Shown here: positions 54,882 through 62,602 of the stretch, piece by piece | Layout of the letters: the number at the start of each line of letters is the position of its first letter | How positions within the stretch are numbered: position 1 is the first letter of the stretch | Assembly: GCF_900110265.1 (NCBI RefSeq) | Contig: NZ_FODB01000005.1 | Location: 1 to 64,000, forward strand | Direction: 5' to 3' | From: Vreelandella aquamarina | GTDB lineage: Bacteria; Pseudomonadota; Gammaproteobacteria; Pseudomonadales; Halomonadaceae | Length of the DNA: 64,000 bases | Position numbers and translations under genes: made by a program | Notes under the pieces: model-generated | The model's input: only the letters and a program-made list of their open reading frames with translations | Database searches by the model: none | Told to the model about the DNA's origin: nothing

Positions 54882-55322
54882 ATGTCATTAAGGTCGTCAC
54901 CCGTAACGTCAACCCCCCCGCCCGCGTCGGCTCAACACGAGTGCGTTATCTCGCTAGGAACCAATATTGAGCCAGAGCATCACTTTGCCAAAGCCCTTGA
55001 GATTTTGAGCAGTGAGTGCGAACTGCTGGCCCGCTCCGAAGCGGTGCGCACTGCCCCGGTAGGCTTTCAGCAGCAGCCAGACTTCTTAAATGCCGCCCTG
55101 GTGGTGCGCACTACGCTTGAGCTGGGCGACTTTAAAGCCTACCTAAAAGAGGTTGAGCATCGCTTAGGCCGTGTTCGCGGGCCGATCAAATCTGGCCCCC
55201 GGACCATGGACTTAGACATTGTGGTCTGGGATGGCGAAGTGGTCGACGATGGCTACTTTCATCACGACTATGTTCGGGGGCCAGTGGACGAAGTGCTAGC
55301 CGTACTGAAGAGACCGAACTGA
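54882..55322 (+). CDS. folK: HPPK (6-hydroxymethyl-7,8-dihydropterin pyrophosphokinase)
   Basis: It activates hydroxymethyldihydropterin for condensation with p-aminobenzoate in folate synthesis. The 146-residue protein, after a 20-residue unusual serine/proline-rich leader, has I-S-L-G-T-N near 24, G-F-Q-Q-Q-P-D-F-L-N-A-A near 63-74 and the signature G-P-R-T-M-D-L-D-I near 108, with substrate-binding aspartates. It is shorter than the usual 160 at the C-terminus, where the last beta strand appears reduced. It is divergent from the FolM-like gene and may be a second folK paralogue. Confidence 0.85.
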   Translation: MSLRSSPVTSTPPPASAQHECVISLGTNIEPEHHFAKALEILSSECELLARSEAVRTAPVGFQQQPDFLNAALVVRTTLELGDFKAYLKEVEHRLGRVRGPIKSGPRTMDLDIVVWDGEVVDDGYFHHDYVRGPVDEVLAVLKRPN

Positions 55323-55376
55323 AAAAAACGAACTGAAAAAAATAGTAGCGACTGGGAAAGTTTTACGGGGCAGGGC

Positions 55377-55403
55377 TCACGTTTTCTAAAGATAGGCCGA
55401 TAT
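55377..55403 (+). promoter_or_regulatory. Sigma-28 (FliA) promoter of the flagellin gene
   Basis: TCACGTTT, 11 bases and GCCGATAT match the FliA consensus (TAAAGTTT-N11-GCCGATAA) at 6 of 8 and 7 of 8 positions with exact spacing, 47 bp before the GTG start. Confidence 0.75.
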
Positions 55404-55449
55404 TCACGCTACCACCGCACTGTTTGCGTTCACTTCCGAGGTCACGCCC

Positions 55450-56271
55450 GTGATCAGCCTTGCGACTAATATCACGTCGCTACTGGTGATGAATAATCTA
55501 CGCAGTAGCCAGCAAGCGATGCAGACCTCCATGGAGCGTCTGTCATCTGGGCTGCGTATTAATAGCGCCAAGGATGATCCGGCAGGCCAGGCGATTGCCA
55601 ATCGCATGGGCGCACAAATTCGCGGTATGAACCAGGCGATCCGCAATACCAACGACGGTATCTCTATGGTGCAAACCGCCGAAGGCTCGCTGGACCTGAT
55701 CAACGACAGCCTTCAGCGCATCCGCGAACTCAGCGTTCAGGCGCTCAACGGCACCAATTCCTCAGAAGATCGGGCGTCTATTCAGTTAGAGATCGACCAA
55801 CGGCTGGAAGAGATTGACCGCGTCGCCAAGCAGAGCAACTTTAACGGCATTAAGCTGATCGAGCGCGATAAAACGCTCAATATTCAGGTAGGGGCCAACG
55901 CCGGGGATGTGATTGGCGTGAGCTTTTCGGCGATGGGGCGTCAGGCGCTGGGGTTGGATAACTTCAGCGTATTAGATAATGGTTCGGCCACGCCCAAGCC
56001 GATGGATGTCGTGGATGAAGCCATGAAGCAGGTCGACCGCCAGCGCAGCTATTTAGGCGCGGTGCAGAACCGCTTCGAGAGCGTCATTGACGGGCTTAAC
56101 ACCAACATCATTAACACCTCCGCCGCACAGTCGCGTATTCAAGACGCCGACTACGCGCAAGAAGTCTCCAATCTTATTCGCGCCCAACTGCTTCAGCAGG
56201 TGGGTATTGCCATGCTAACCCGAGTGAACCAACAGCCGCAGATGATTCTGCGGCTGTTGGAAGGGCTGTAG
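55450..56271 (+). CDS. Flagellin
   Basis: A 273-residue filament protein. The N-terminal D0/D1 helices (about 1-140) show L-S-S-G-L-R-I-N-S-A-K-D-D-P-A-G near 32-47 and the C-terminal D1/D0 part (about 205-273) shows A-x-S-R-I-Q-D-A-D-Y-A and ends in L-L. Only about 60 variable residues separate them, so the outer D2/D3 domains are missing and the filament subunit is minimal. The start is GTG at 55450; an ATG 13 codons on is possible but would cut D0. No other flagellar gene is nearby, so this is an orphan locus under sigma-28 control. Confidence 0.93.
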   Translation: MISLATNITSLLVMNNLRSSQQAMQTSMERLSSGLRINSAKDDPAGQAIANRMGAQIRGMNQAIRNTNDGISMVQTAEGSLDLINDSLQRIRELSVQALNGTNSSEDRASIQLEIDQRLEEIDRVAKQSNFNGIKLIERDKTLNIQVGANAGDVIGVSFSAMGRQALGLDNFSVLDNGSATPKPMDVVDEAMKQVDRQRSYLGAVQNRFESVIDGLNTNIINTSAAQSRIQDADYAQEVSNLIRAQLLQQVGIAMLTRVNQQPQMILRLLEGL

Positions 56272-56291
56272 TTAGAGCTAGCTGATCACCG

Positions 56292-57845
56292 TTAGTCGAT
56301 GATGCCCTGTTCCCGCGCCATGGCGTAAGCCGCTTGCGGGCCGTTCCATAGCGAGGGCAGCAGAATCAGCGACACCGGGATCGCGGTGATCACGATAAAC
56401 TGCTGCAGCGCGCCAATTTGACCTGCACCCATATACAGCAGCACGGCCGCCATCAGGGCCATCGCAATACCCCAAAAAGCGCGCATGTAAGGGCTAGGGT
56501 CATCATGGCCTGCGCCGACGACGGCAATCGCATAGCTCATGGAGTCGCCGGTGGTGGCCACAAAAATCGTGGTCAGTAGTAGAATCGCCAGCGCCATCCA
56601 GGTGCCGCCGGGCAGAGCTTGAGCCACCGTGAGAGTCGCCACGTCAAACTGGAAGTTATTGAGCGCTTCGGTCAGGTCAATTACCCCGGTCAACTGATAG
56701 TAAATGCCGGAGCCGCCCAGTAGCGTAAACCATACGGTAGTGGCAATCGGGGCGAGTACGGCAACCGCCAGAATCATTTCGCGAATGCTGCGGCCCCGTG
56801 AAATGCGTGCCACGAAAATCGCCATCAGCGGTGCATAGCCGATAAACCAAGCAAAGAAGAACACCGTCCACCACTGCATCCACCACGCCGGGGCGGTTTC
56901 AGCGGTCATCGTGGCCATGGTGAAAAACTCGCTGACATACGCGCCCATGCTGGAAACGTAGGTGTTCACCAAAAACAGCGTGGGGCCGAACACGATAATC
57001 ACGGCACCGATCGCTAAGGCCAGCAGTACGTTGAAACGGCTCAGCAGTTGGATGCCTTTATGCACCCCGCTCATCGAAGAGAGCACATAAACAGTGCCCA
57101 GTACGGCCAGAATCATCAGCTGCCCGGTGTAGCCTTCCGGCAGGCCAAACAGCTCATGCAGGCCAAAGCTTACCTGAGTGGCCAAAAAGCCGATGGGGCC
57201 GACTGTGCCCGCCACCAGCGCAATCACGCAGCAGGCATCCACTAAGCCGCCCAGCGGGCCACGCATCAAGCGCTCTCCCAAAACAGGGTAGAGCAGCGTT
57301 CGCGGCTGCAGCGGTTGGCCTTTCACGTAGTGCGCATGTGCCAGCACCACGGCAGTGAGCGAGCCCAGCACCGCCCAGGCCATAAAGCCCCAGTGCATAA
57401 ACGACTGCGCCAGCGCGCCGGATACCGCTTCAGCGGTGCCCGCTTCGGTATCAAAGGCGGGTGGGGTAACCACAAAGTGGTACACCGGCTCGCCTGCGGC
57501 AAAAAACACCCCACCACCGGCTAACAGCGTACATAGAATGATCGAGAGCCACTTAAAGGTGCTCATTTCTGGTGCATCGAGATTGCCGATCTTAGCTTTT
57601 GCCGCAGGCGTTAACGCCACGCCAATGGCGATAAAAAACGTCAGCAGAAGCAGCAGCTGGAAATAGCTGCCCAGCACCAGCGCGGTCCAGGCAAAGCCTG
57701 CGCTGATGGAATTGGCGACTAGGTCAATGTCGTAAAACGAAAGCGCCAGAAATGCCACGATGAAGCCGATGCTAAGCACCAGCACAATAGGGTCACCGAG
57801 GGAAAACCGCGAGGGCCCCTCGGCGCGTTGGGCAGGTTGGTTCAT
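56292..57845 (-). CDS. BCCT-family betaine/carnitine/choline transporter
   Basis: A 517-residue, twelve-helix secondary carrier. Family marks are a W-x-W-box-like aromatic segment (Y-A-P-L-M-A-I-F-V-A-R-I near 337) and E-P-V-Y-H near 123 with G-F-M-A-W near 152. Members import glycine betaine, choline or ectoine with sodium or protons, mainly for osmoprotection, fitting a halophile. No extended regulatory tail is present. Upstream of it on its own strand is a terminator at 57959-57987, 114 bp before the start, so the real promoter may lie between or the leader may be attenuated. Confidence 0.9.
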   Translation of the reverse strand: MNQPAQRAEGPSRFSLGDPIVLVLSIGFIVAFLALSFYDIDLVANSISAGFAWTALVLGSYFQLLLLLTFFIAIGVALTPAAKAKIGNLDAPEMSTFKWLSIILCTLLAGGGVFFAAGEPVYHFVVTPPAFDTEAGTAEAVSGALAQSFMHWGFMAWAVLGSLTAVVLAHAHYVKGQPLQPRTLLYPVLGERLMRGPLGGLVDACCVIALVAGTVGPIGFLATQVSFGLHELFGLPEGYTGQLMILAVLGTVYVLSSMSGVHKGIQLLSRFNVLLALAIGAVIIVFGPTLFLVNTYVSSMGAYVSEFFTMATMTAETAPAWWMQWWTVFFFAWFIGYAPLMAIFVARISRGRSIREMILAVAVLAPIATTVWFTLLGGSGIYYQLTGVIDLTEALNNFQFDVATLTVAQALPGGTWMALAILLLTTIFVATTGDSMSYAIAVVGAGHDDPSPYMRAFWGIAMALMAAVLLYMGAGQIGALQQFIVITAIPVSLILLPSLWNGPQAAYAMAREQGIID

Positions 57846-57958
57846 GAAGAGTACCTATTTGGAATGGGAGGTTGCAGGAAAGAGCGGGAGCAGAACCTTT
57901 AGCTTAATAAACCCAAGAGGGAGCCGACTTAACGCCGCTGGCCACAGGTTTTCAAAGC

Positions 57959-57987
57959 AAAAAAAAGCGCCATTCAATGAATGGCGC
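57959..57987 (-). terminator. Intrinsic terminator in the BCCT 5' region
   Basis: On the minus strand GCGCCATT and AATGGCGC form a stem with a five-base loop followed by eight T. There is no gene upstream on this strand (the next gene is divergent), so it ends either a small RNA or an attenuated leader. The surrounding gap 57846-58242 (397 bp) is otherwise AT-rich with no gene. Confidence 0.75.
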
Positions 57988-58220
57988 GAGGACAGGAAAC
58001 TGCGCATAGTATACGTGGTGTATAGACGAAAGTCTAAAAAAGTTGCTATTTGGTGCATATGGTTATGTCTACGCACCTTCATAAGGCATGTTGGCTTGGG
58101 AAGATAAGGCGATAGACGGCGATATATTCCTAAGTATTATCTATCAATGCTTATTAACGTATTGAGATAATTATAGTTGTAAAAGATTGGCAGCATTCAT
58201 GCTTGGTACGTAGCACAATT

Positions 58221-58230
58221 TTGTATACAA
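58221..58230. promoter_or_regulatory. Palindromic operator TTGTATACAA before the ABC-Tsx operon
   Basis: A perfect 10-bp palindrome, 12 bp before the start codon. TGTATACA cores of this type are bound by FadR-subfamily GntR repressors such as VanR. No such regulator is in the window. Confidence 0.5.
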
Positions 58231-58242
58231 GGTGTGCTTGCT

Positions 58243-59298
58243 ATGAATGCTTCAACAGCGGTTTTTCCGGGATTAAAACGCGTTGCATTATTGGGGGCGT
58301 CGGCTCTTTTATGGCTGCCTGGGGTCGGTCAGGCGGAAGAGACAACCATTCGCTTCCAGTTAGATTGGCGCTTTGAAGGGCCTTCCGCCCCCTTTCTGTT
58401 GGCTGAATCCCGCGGCTACTTTGCTGAAGAAGGCCTTGATGTACAAATTGATTCCGGCAGCGGGTCAGCAGGCGCGATTAACCGAGTGGCCTCGGGTGCC
58501 TATGAGATGGGCTTTGGTGATCTTAACGCGCTAGTCGAATTTCTTGCTGAAAACCCTGATGGCCCTGGCATTCAAGGTGTCTATATCGTTTACGACGGAA
58601 CGCCCACCGCGGTATTCACCCGTAAAGAGAGCGGGATCGAAAGTCCCGCTGATTTAGCCGGTAAAACCATCGCTGCCCCGGCCTTTGATACCGGCTACCG
58701 CGCTTGGGGTATTTTTGCAGCGGCCAATGATCTAGCGGCCGATGCGGTGGAGTGGCAAAACGTCGACCCTACGCTGCGCGAAACACTGCTTACCCGAGGT
58801 GATGTAGATGCCATTACCGGCTTCTACTTCACCAGCCTGCTGAACCTGGAAGAGCGGGGAATGAGCGAAGAGGAGCTCACCATCATGCCGTTCCCCGAGT
58901 ATGGGGTTCCGCTTTACGGCAATGCCATCATTGTTAGCGAGTCCTTCGCCAACGAGAACCCTGAGGCTGTGCAAGGCTTTTTGCGGGCGTTTAACCGCGC
59001 CCTGGGCGACACCCTGGATGATCCCGAAGCGGCGATTGAGTACGTGCGCGAGCGCGATAGCTTGATTGACGTTGAAATGGAAACCCGCCGTCTGAAGCTG
59101 GCCCTGGAAAGCGTGGTAGACACCCCAGATGCCCGCGAATATGGCGTGGGGGGAGTGGACGATGAGCGCCTACGGGATGCTGTTGCGCTAGTGGCTAAGG
59201 CCTACGACCTACCCACACTGCCATCACCCAGCCAAGTCTTCGACTCCCGTTTCTTACCGCCCGTCGATGAGCGCATGCTGCTGCCGGAGGCTGAGTAA
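58243..59298 (+). CDS. NMT1/THI5-like ABC transporter binding protein
   Basis: A 351-residue periplasmic binding protein with a signal peptide (cleavage near G-Q-A-E) and the NMT1/SsuA fold: R-F-Q-L-D-W-R-F-E-G near 38, G-Y-F-A-E-E-G-L-D-V near 62 and S-G-S-G-S-A-G near 75. The family binds sulfonates, hydroxymethylpyrimidine, nitrate or nucleobase-type compounds. I start at the ATG at 58243 (AAGGTG upstream); a GTG three codons earlier is possible. It is the first gene of an operon with ATPase, permease and a Tsx-like outer-membrane channel. Ligand unknown. Confidence 0.86.
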   Translation: MNASTAVFPGLKRVALLGASALLWLPGVGQAEETTIRFQLDWRFEGPSAPFLLAESRGYFAEEGLDVQIDSGSGSAGAINRVASGAYEMGFGDLNALVEFLAENPDGPGIQGVYIVYDGTPTAVFTRKESGIESPADLAGKTIAAPAFDTGYRAWGIFAAANDLAADAVEWQNVDPTLRETLLTRGDVDAITGFYFTSLLNLEERGMSEEELTIMPFPEYGVPLYGNAIIVSESFANENPEAVQGFLRAFNRALGDTLDDPEAAIEYVRERDSLIDVEMETRRLKLALESVVDTPDAREYGVGGVDDERLRDAVALVAKAYDLPTLPSPSQVFDSRFLPPVDERMLLPEAE

Positions 59299-60080
59299 TG
59301 TCGGCAGCGTTTGTCCGCTTTGATGATGTAAGCCTGGCCTATGACGGCACAGGCAACGCCATTGAGGATATTAATCTCTCCATCCGCGAGGGCGAGTTTG
59401 TCGCCTTCGTGGGGCCATCCGGGTGCGGTAAATCCACCTTTATGAAGTTATGCACAGGCCTGCACGCACCTACCCAAGGGAGTGTCAGCGTGGATGGCGC
59501 GCCGGTCACCGGACCACTGAAAATCTCCGGTATGGCGTTTCAGAATGCCAACCTGCTGCCCTGGCGTACCACGCTGGATAACGTGCTGCTGCCGCTGGAA
59601 ATTGTTGAGCCCTACCGTCGGCAGTTTCGTAAGCGCCGCGAGGAGTTTGTGGGCTGGGCGCGCTCACTGCTGAAAACCGTCGGGCTCGCCGAGCATGAGA
59701 ATAAATACCCTTGGCAGCTATCAGGCGGTATGCAGCAGCGGGCGTCCATTTGCCGGGCGCTGATCCACCAGCCGCGTCTGCTGATGTTGGATGAACCGTT
59801 TGGCGCGCTGGATGCGTTTACACGCGAAGAGCTGTGGTGCGTACTGCGGGATTTATGGGAAGCCCAGCGATTTACCGTTGTGCTGGTGACCCATGACCTT
59901 CGTGAAGCGGCCTTCTTAGCCGATACGGTGTATGTGATGAGCCGCCGCCCAGGACGCGTGATTGAGCGTCGCTCCATTGAGCTGCCTCGCCCCCGAGCGT
60001 TGGAGACCACCTACGAAAAACCCTTTATTGATCTGGTGCAGGAACTACGCGCCCAGATTGGTGAAGTGCGTAGCACCTGA
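59298..60080 (+). CDS. ABC transporter ATPase (SsuB/TauB type)
   Basis: A 260-residue ATPase with Walker A G-P-S-G-C-G-K-S-T near residue 39, Q-loop A-F-Q-N-A-N-L-L-P near 84, signature L-S-G-G-M-Q-Q-R near 146, Walker B L-L-M-L-D-E-P near 165 and the H-loop T-H-D-L near 199. M-Q-Q-R and the E-E-L-W segment are typical of the nitrate/sulfonate/taurine/pyrimidine group. It overlaps the binding-protein stop by one base (TAATG). Confidence 0.92.
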   Translation: MSAAFVRFDDVSLAYDGTGNAIEDINLSIREGEFVAFVGPSGCGKSTFMKLCTGLHAPTQGSVSVDGAPVTGPLKISGMAFQNANLLPWRTTLDNVLLPLEIVEPYRRQFRKRREEFVGWARSLLKTVGLAEHENKYPWQLSGGMQQRASICRALIHQPRLLMLDEPFGALDAFTREELWCVLRDLWEAQRFTVVLVTHDLREAAFLADTVYVMSRRPGRVIERRSIELPRPRALETTYEKPFIDLVQELRAQIGEVRST

Positions 60081-60119
60081 TCGATGACTCTCTGCGTCGG
60101 CACCATTAAGGCATTTTTT

Positions 60120-60881
60120 ATGACCGTAAATAGCAAACTGATTGAACGTCTGGCGCCCTGGATTGCGGTGGTGGTGCTGGTGATGATCTGGGAAGTCACG
60201 GTGCGGCTATTTAACGTACCGAGCTTTATCTTCCCCGGCGCCTTGGAAACCGCGCAGGCGTTGATTACCTATGCAGGCCCCATTGGTCAGCACTCTTGGC
60301 AAACCTTCTGGACCACGCTGATCGGTTTTGGGTTGGGAGTGGCGGTCGGGTTAGTGCTGGGCTTTATCATCGGCTCGTCGCGCTTTTTGTATAACGCCTG
60401 CTACCCGCTGCTGGTGGGGTTTAATGCCATTCCTAAAGTGGCCTTTGTGCCAATTCTGGTGGTCTGGTTTGGTATCGGTTCGGTACCTGCGATTCTCACT
60501 GCCTTTTTAATCTGCTTTTTTCCCATTGTCGTGAATGTGGCCACAGGGCTGGCAACCCTGGAGCCAGAAATGGAAGACGTGCTGCGAGTACTGGGTGCGC
60601 GGCGCATGGATGTGCTTTTGAAAGTAGGGCTGCCGCGTTCGCTGCCGTACTTTTTTGCCTCGTTGAAAATCGCCATCACCCTAGCGTTTGTGGGCACCGT
60701 CGTATCGGAAACCGTCGCCTCTAACCAGGGCATCGGCTACCTGATGATGAGCGCTGGTTCGCAAATGCGTATGGGGCTGGTATTCGCCGGGCTGCTGGTG
60801 ATCAGCGCGATGGCCATGGTGATGTACGAACTGTTTGCCCAATTAGAAAAGCGTATGACTGCCTGGGCACACCGTAGTTGA
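60120..60881 (+). CDS. ABC transporter permease (SsuC/TauC type)
   Basis: A 253-residue, six-helix permease with the coupling loop near residues 150-170 (E-D-V-L-R-V-L-G-A-R-R) and N-A-I-P-K-V-A-F-V-P near 103, characteristic of the taurine/nitrate family. The ATG at 60120 is chosen for its AAGG at suitable distance and because 12 earlier codons have none. It pairs with the upstream ATPase 39 bp away. Confidence 0.9.
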   Translation: MTVNSKLIERLAPWIAVVVLVMIWEVTVRLFNVPSFIFPGALETAQALITYAGPIGQHSWQTFWTTLIGFGLGVAVGLVLGFIIGSSRFLYNACYPLLVGFNAIPKVAFVPILVVWFGIGSVPAILTAFLICFFPIVVNVATGLATLEPEMEDVLRVLGARRMDVLLKVGLPRSLPYFFASLKIAITLAFVGTVVSETVASNQGIGYLMMSAGSQMRMGLVFAGLLVISAMAMVMYELFAQLEKRMTAWAHRS

Positions 60882-60966
60882 GAAAAGAAACGCCGTAGCG
60901 GCGAAGTACCGCTGCGGTTTAACTGAATTTGCTGGCATAGCCAGTGTTGAACAATAAGGGGACCCA

Positions 60967-61713
60967 ATGAAATATTTACCCATCGCTAGTTTAGCCGCTG
61001 CCATGTTGATATCACCGCTTGCCTCGGCTGAAAAACTATTTTCAGACTCAAGTATCTCGCTGCTATATAGCGATCAGTACCAAGCGTTTGGGCGTAATGA
61101 GCGCACCGATACCTATGTCACCTTTGAAAACGTGACGGCACACGACTGGGGCGGCACTTTTTTGTTTGTGGATCGTAACCAAGGGCGAGGTAAAGCCGAT
61201 GGTGACGACGATCTGTATGGCGAATTCTCCCCAACGCTCAGCCTTGGCTGGCTAAGTGGCGTCGATTTGCAGCGGGGCGCGCTGAAAGATGTGTCGCTAG
61301 CAGGAACCTATGAATTTGGCGGTGGCACCAATGCTACCAACATTCTGACAGGCGTGAGCTTCGCCTGGGACGTGCCAGGCACAACGTACTTCAACAGCAC
61401 GTTCTACTACGTCAATAACAGTGAAATCGCCGATGATCTGCAAATGACGCTCACCTGGGGTGCGCCGTTTGAGGTGGGAGCATCGCGTTTTCTGTTTGAT
61501 GGCTATATCGACTACTCAACGTCGGCATCGGACCATGACGCAGAGTTTCATTTCAACCCACAGCTAAAATTAGACTTAGGGCACTACCGTGGCCGTCCAG
61601 GAGTGCTCTACGCAGGGATTGAGTACTCCTACTGGCACAATAAATATGGCCTTTCCGACAGCGTTATGGATACGGAAAGCGCGGTGAGTGCACTGGTTAA
61701 ATTTCACTTCTAA
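60967..61713 (+). CDS. Tsx/OmpK-family outer-membrane channel
   Basis: A 248-residue outer-membrane beta-barrel with a signal peptide (to A-S-A-E, residue 22). The mature start L-F-S-D-S-S-I-S-L-L-Y-S-D-Q-Y and the ending A-L-V-K-F-H-F with terminal phenylalanine are typical of the nucleoside-specific Tsx/OmpK family. It is 85 bp after the permease in the same direction and is probably the outer-membrane gate for the same substrate, which hints at a nucleoside, nucleobase or pyrimidine-like ligand. Confidence 0.85.
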   Translation: MKYLPIASLAAAMLISPLASAEKLFSDSSISLLYSDQYQAFGRNERTDTYVTFENVTAHDWGGTFLFVDRNQGRGKADGDDDLYGEFSPTLSLGWLSGVDLQRGALKDVSLAGTYEFGGGTNATNILTGVSFAWDVPGTTYFNSTFYYVNNSEIADDLQMTLTWGAPFEVGASRFLFDGYIDYSTSASDHDAEFHFNPQLKLDLGHYRGRPGVLYAGIEYSYWHNKYGLSDSVMDTESAVSALVKFHF

Positions 61714-61739
61714 TCGGCGTGGGTAGCACCATGATGGTG

Positions 61740-62486
61740 CTACCAGCTATACAGCAGCGAGGCGCTGGTCGTGGTATCAGTGCGCTCGCTGGCATCCTCC
61801 GGGGGTTGTGAGTTGTGCTTCACTTCATAAGAGAGGCGCAGCGACAGCCTAGCGTTAAGACGGGCGGTAAGCGCCGTTAGCGAACGGCCGGTGGTGTTTG
61901 CATCGGTGTACTCTACCGACATCTCCTGGGCAATATCAGCGTAATCAGAGAGTCGGTAGCGGTAGTCCAGCGCGGTATAGGCCACGGCCAACTGCTGGTT
62001 ATCTTCTTTTCGCGGGCGATCATTGCGGTAACCCGGGCCTGCTTCCAGCGAGAGCGTGTGCTGCTTATTCTCTAACAACTGCCGTCCATAGCCACCAATT
62101 ACCGAAAGCTGTTGGTCGTACCCGGCAAAACGGTCCTTCTCCCAGCGGGCAAAGCCAAACAGGTAGTGCGGCCCGCTAAAGTCGTAGCGTTCACGCCCTG
62201 CGAGCAGATATTGCTCCGCGCTGGTTTCGCCATCCTTGCTGACGTTACGCACTTCGCCGCGTAGCGAATGGGTCAACTGACCGGTCAGCCAGGTCAGACG
62301 CGATTTGCCGATCAGTGTTTGGCTGTCGGTGTTGCCAGAAAGACGGGTAAAACCAAGCTCCGCATCGCCGCTAAATTCGGGGGTGTCCTCTTTCGGAGGC
62401 GGCGGCGCATAGAACGGCGAGGCCGCAACGCCGGTCGCCCAAAGTGCGCTGCTAGTGAATACCAGTGAGCGTAGCAAATGTCGCAC
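61740..62486 (-). CDS. DUF481 family outer-membrane protein (YdiY-like)
   Basis: A 248-residue protein with a signal peptide (to V-A-A-S) and a beta-rich DUF481 barrel: F-S-G-D-A-E-L-G-F near 40, G-N-T-D-S-Q-T near 52, a repeating alternation of hydrophobic residues and a C-terminal L-L-Y-S-W. The family responds to salt in some bacteria and its function is unknown. The GTG at 62486 has AAGGAGGAGTGTC directly upstream; the longer open frame lacks such a signal. Confidence 0.82.
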   Translation of the reverse strand: MRHLLRSLVFTSSALWATGVAASPFYAPPPPKEDTPEFSGDAELGFTRLSGNTDSQTLIGKSRLTWLTGQLTHSLRGEVRNVSKDGETSAEQYLLAGRERYDFSGPHYLFGFARWEKDRFAGYDQQLSVIGGYGRQLLENKQHTLSLEAGPGYRNDRPRKEDNQQLAVAYTALDYRYRLSDYADIAQEMSVEYTDANTTGRSLTALTARLNARLSLRLSYEVKHNSQPPEDASERTDTTTSASLLYSW

Positions 62487-62602
62487 GACACTCCTCCTTG
62501 AGCTTGGGTTCAGTAAGTGGCTGCTATATAAGCAAAGTGAGGTGAAAGCGCAACGACTAACGCCGCTTGGCACTGCGTGCCATAATGACGCGGTCGCGCA
62601 CC

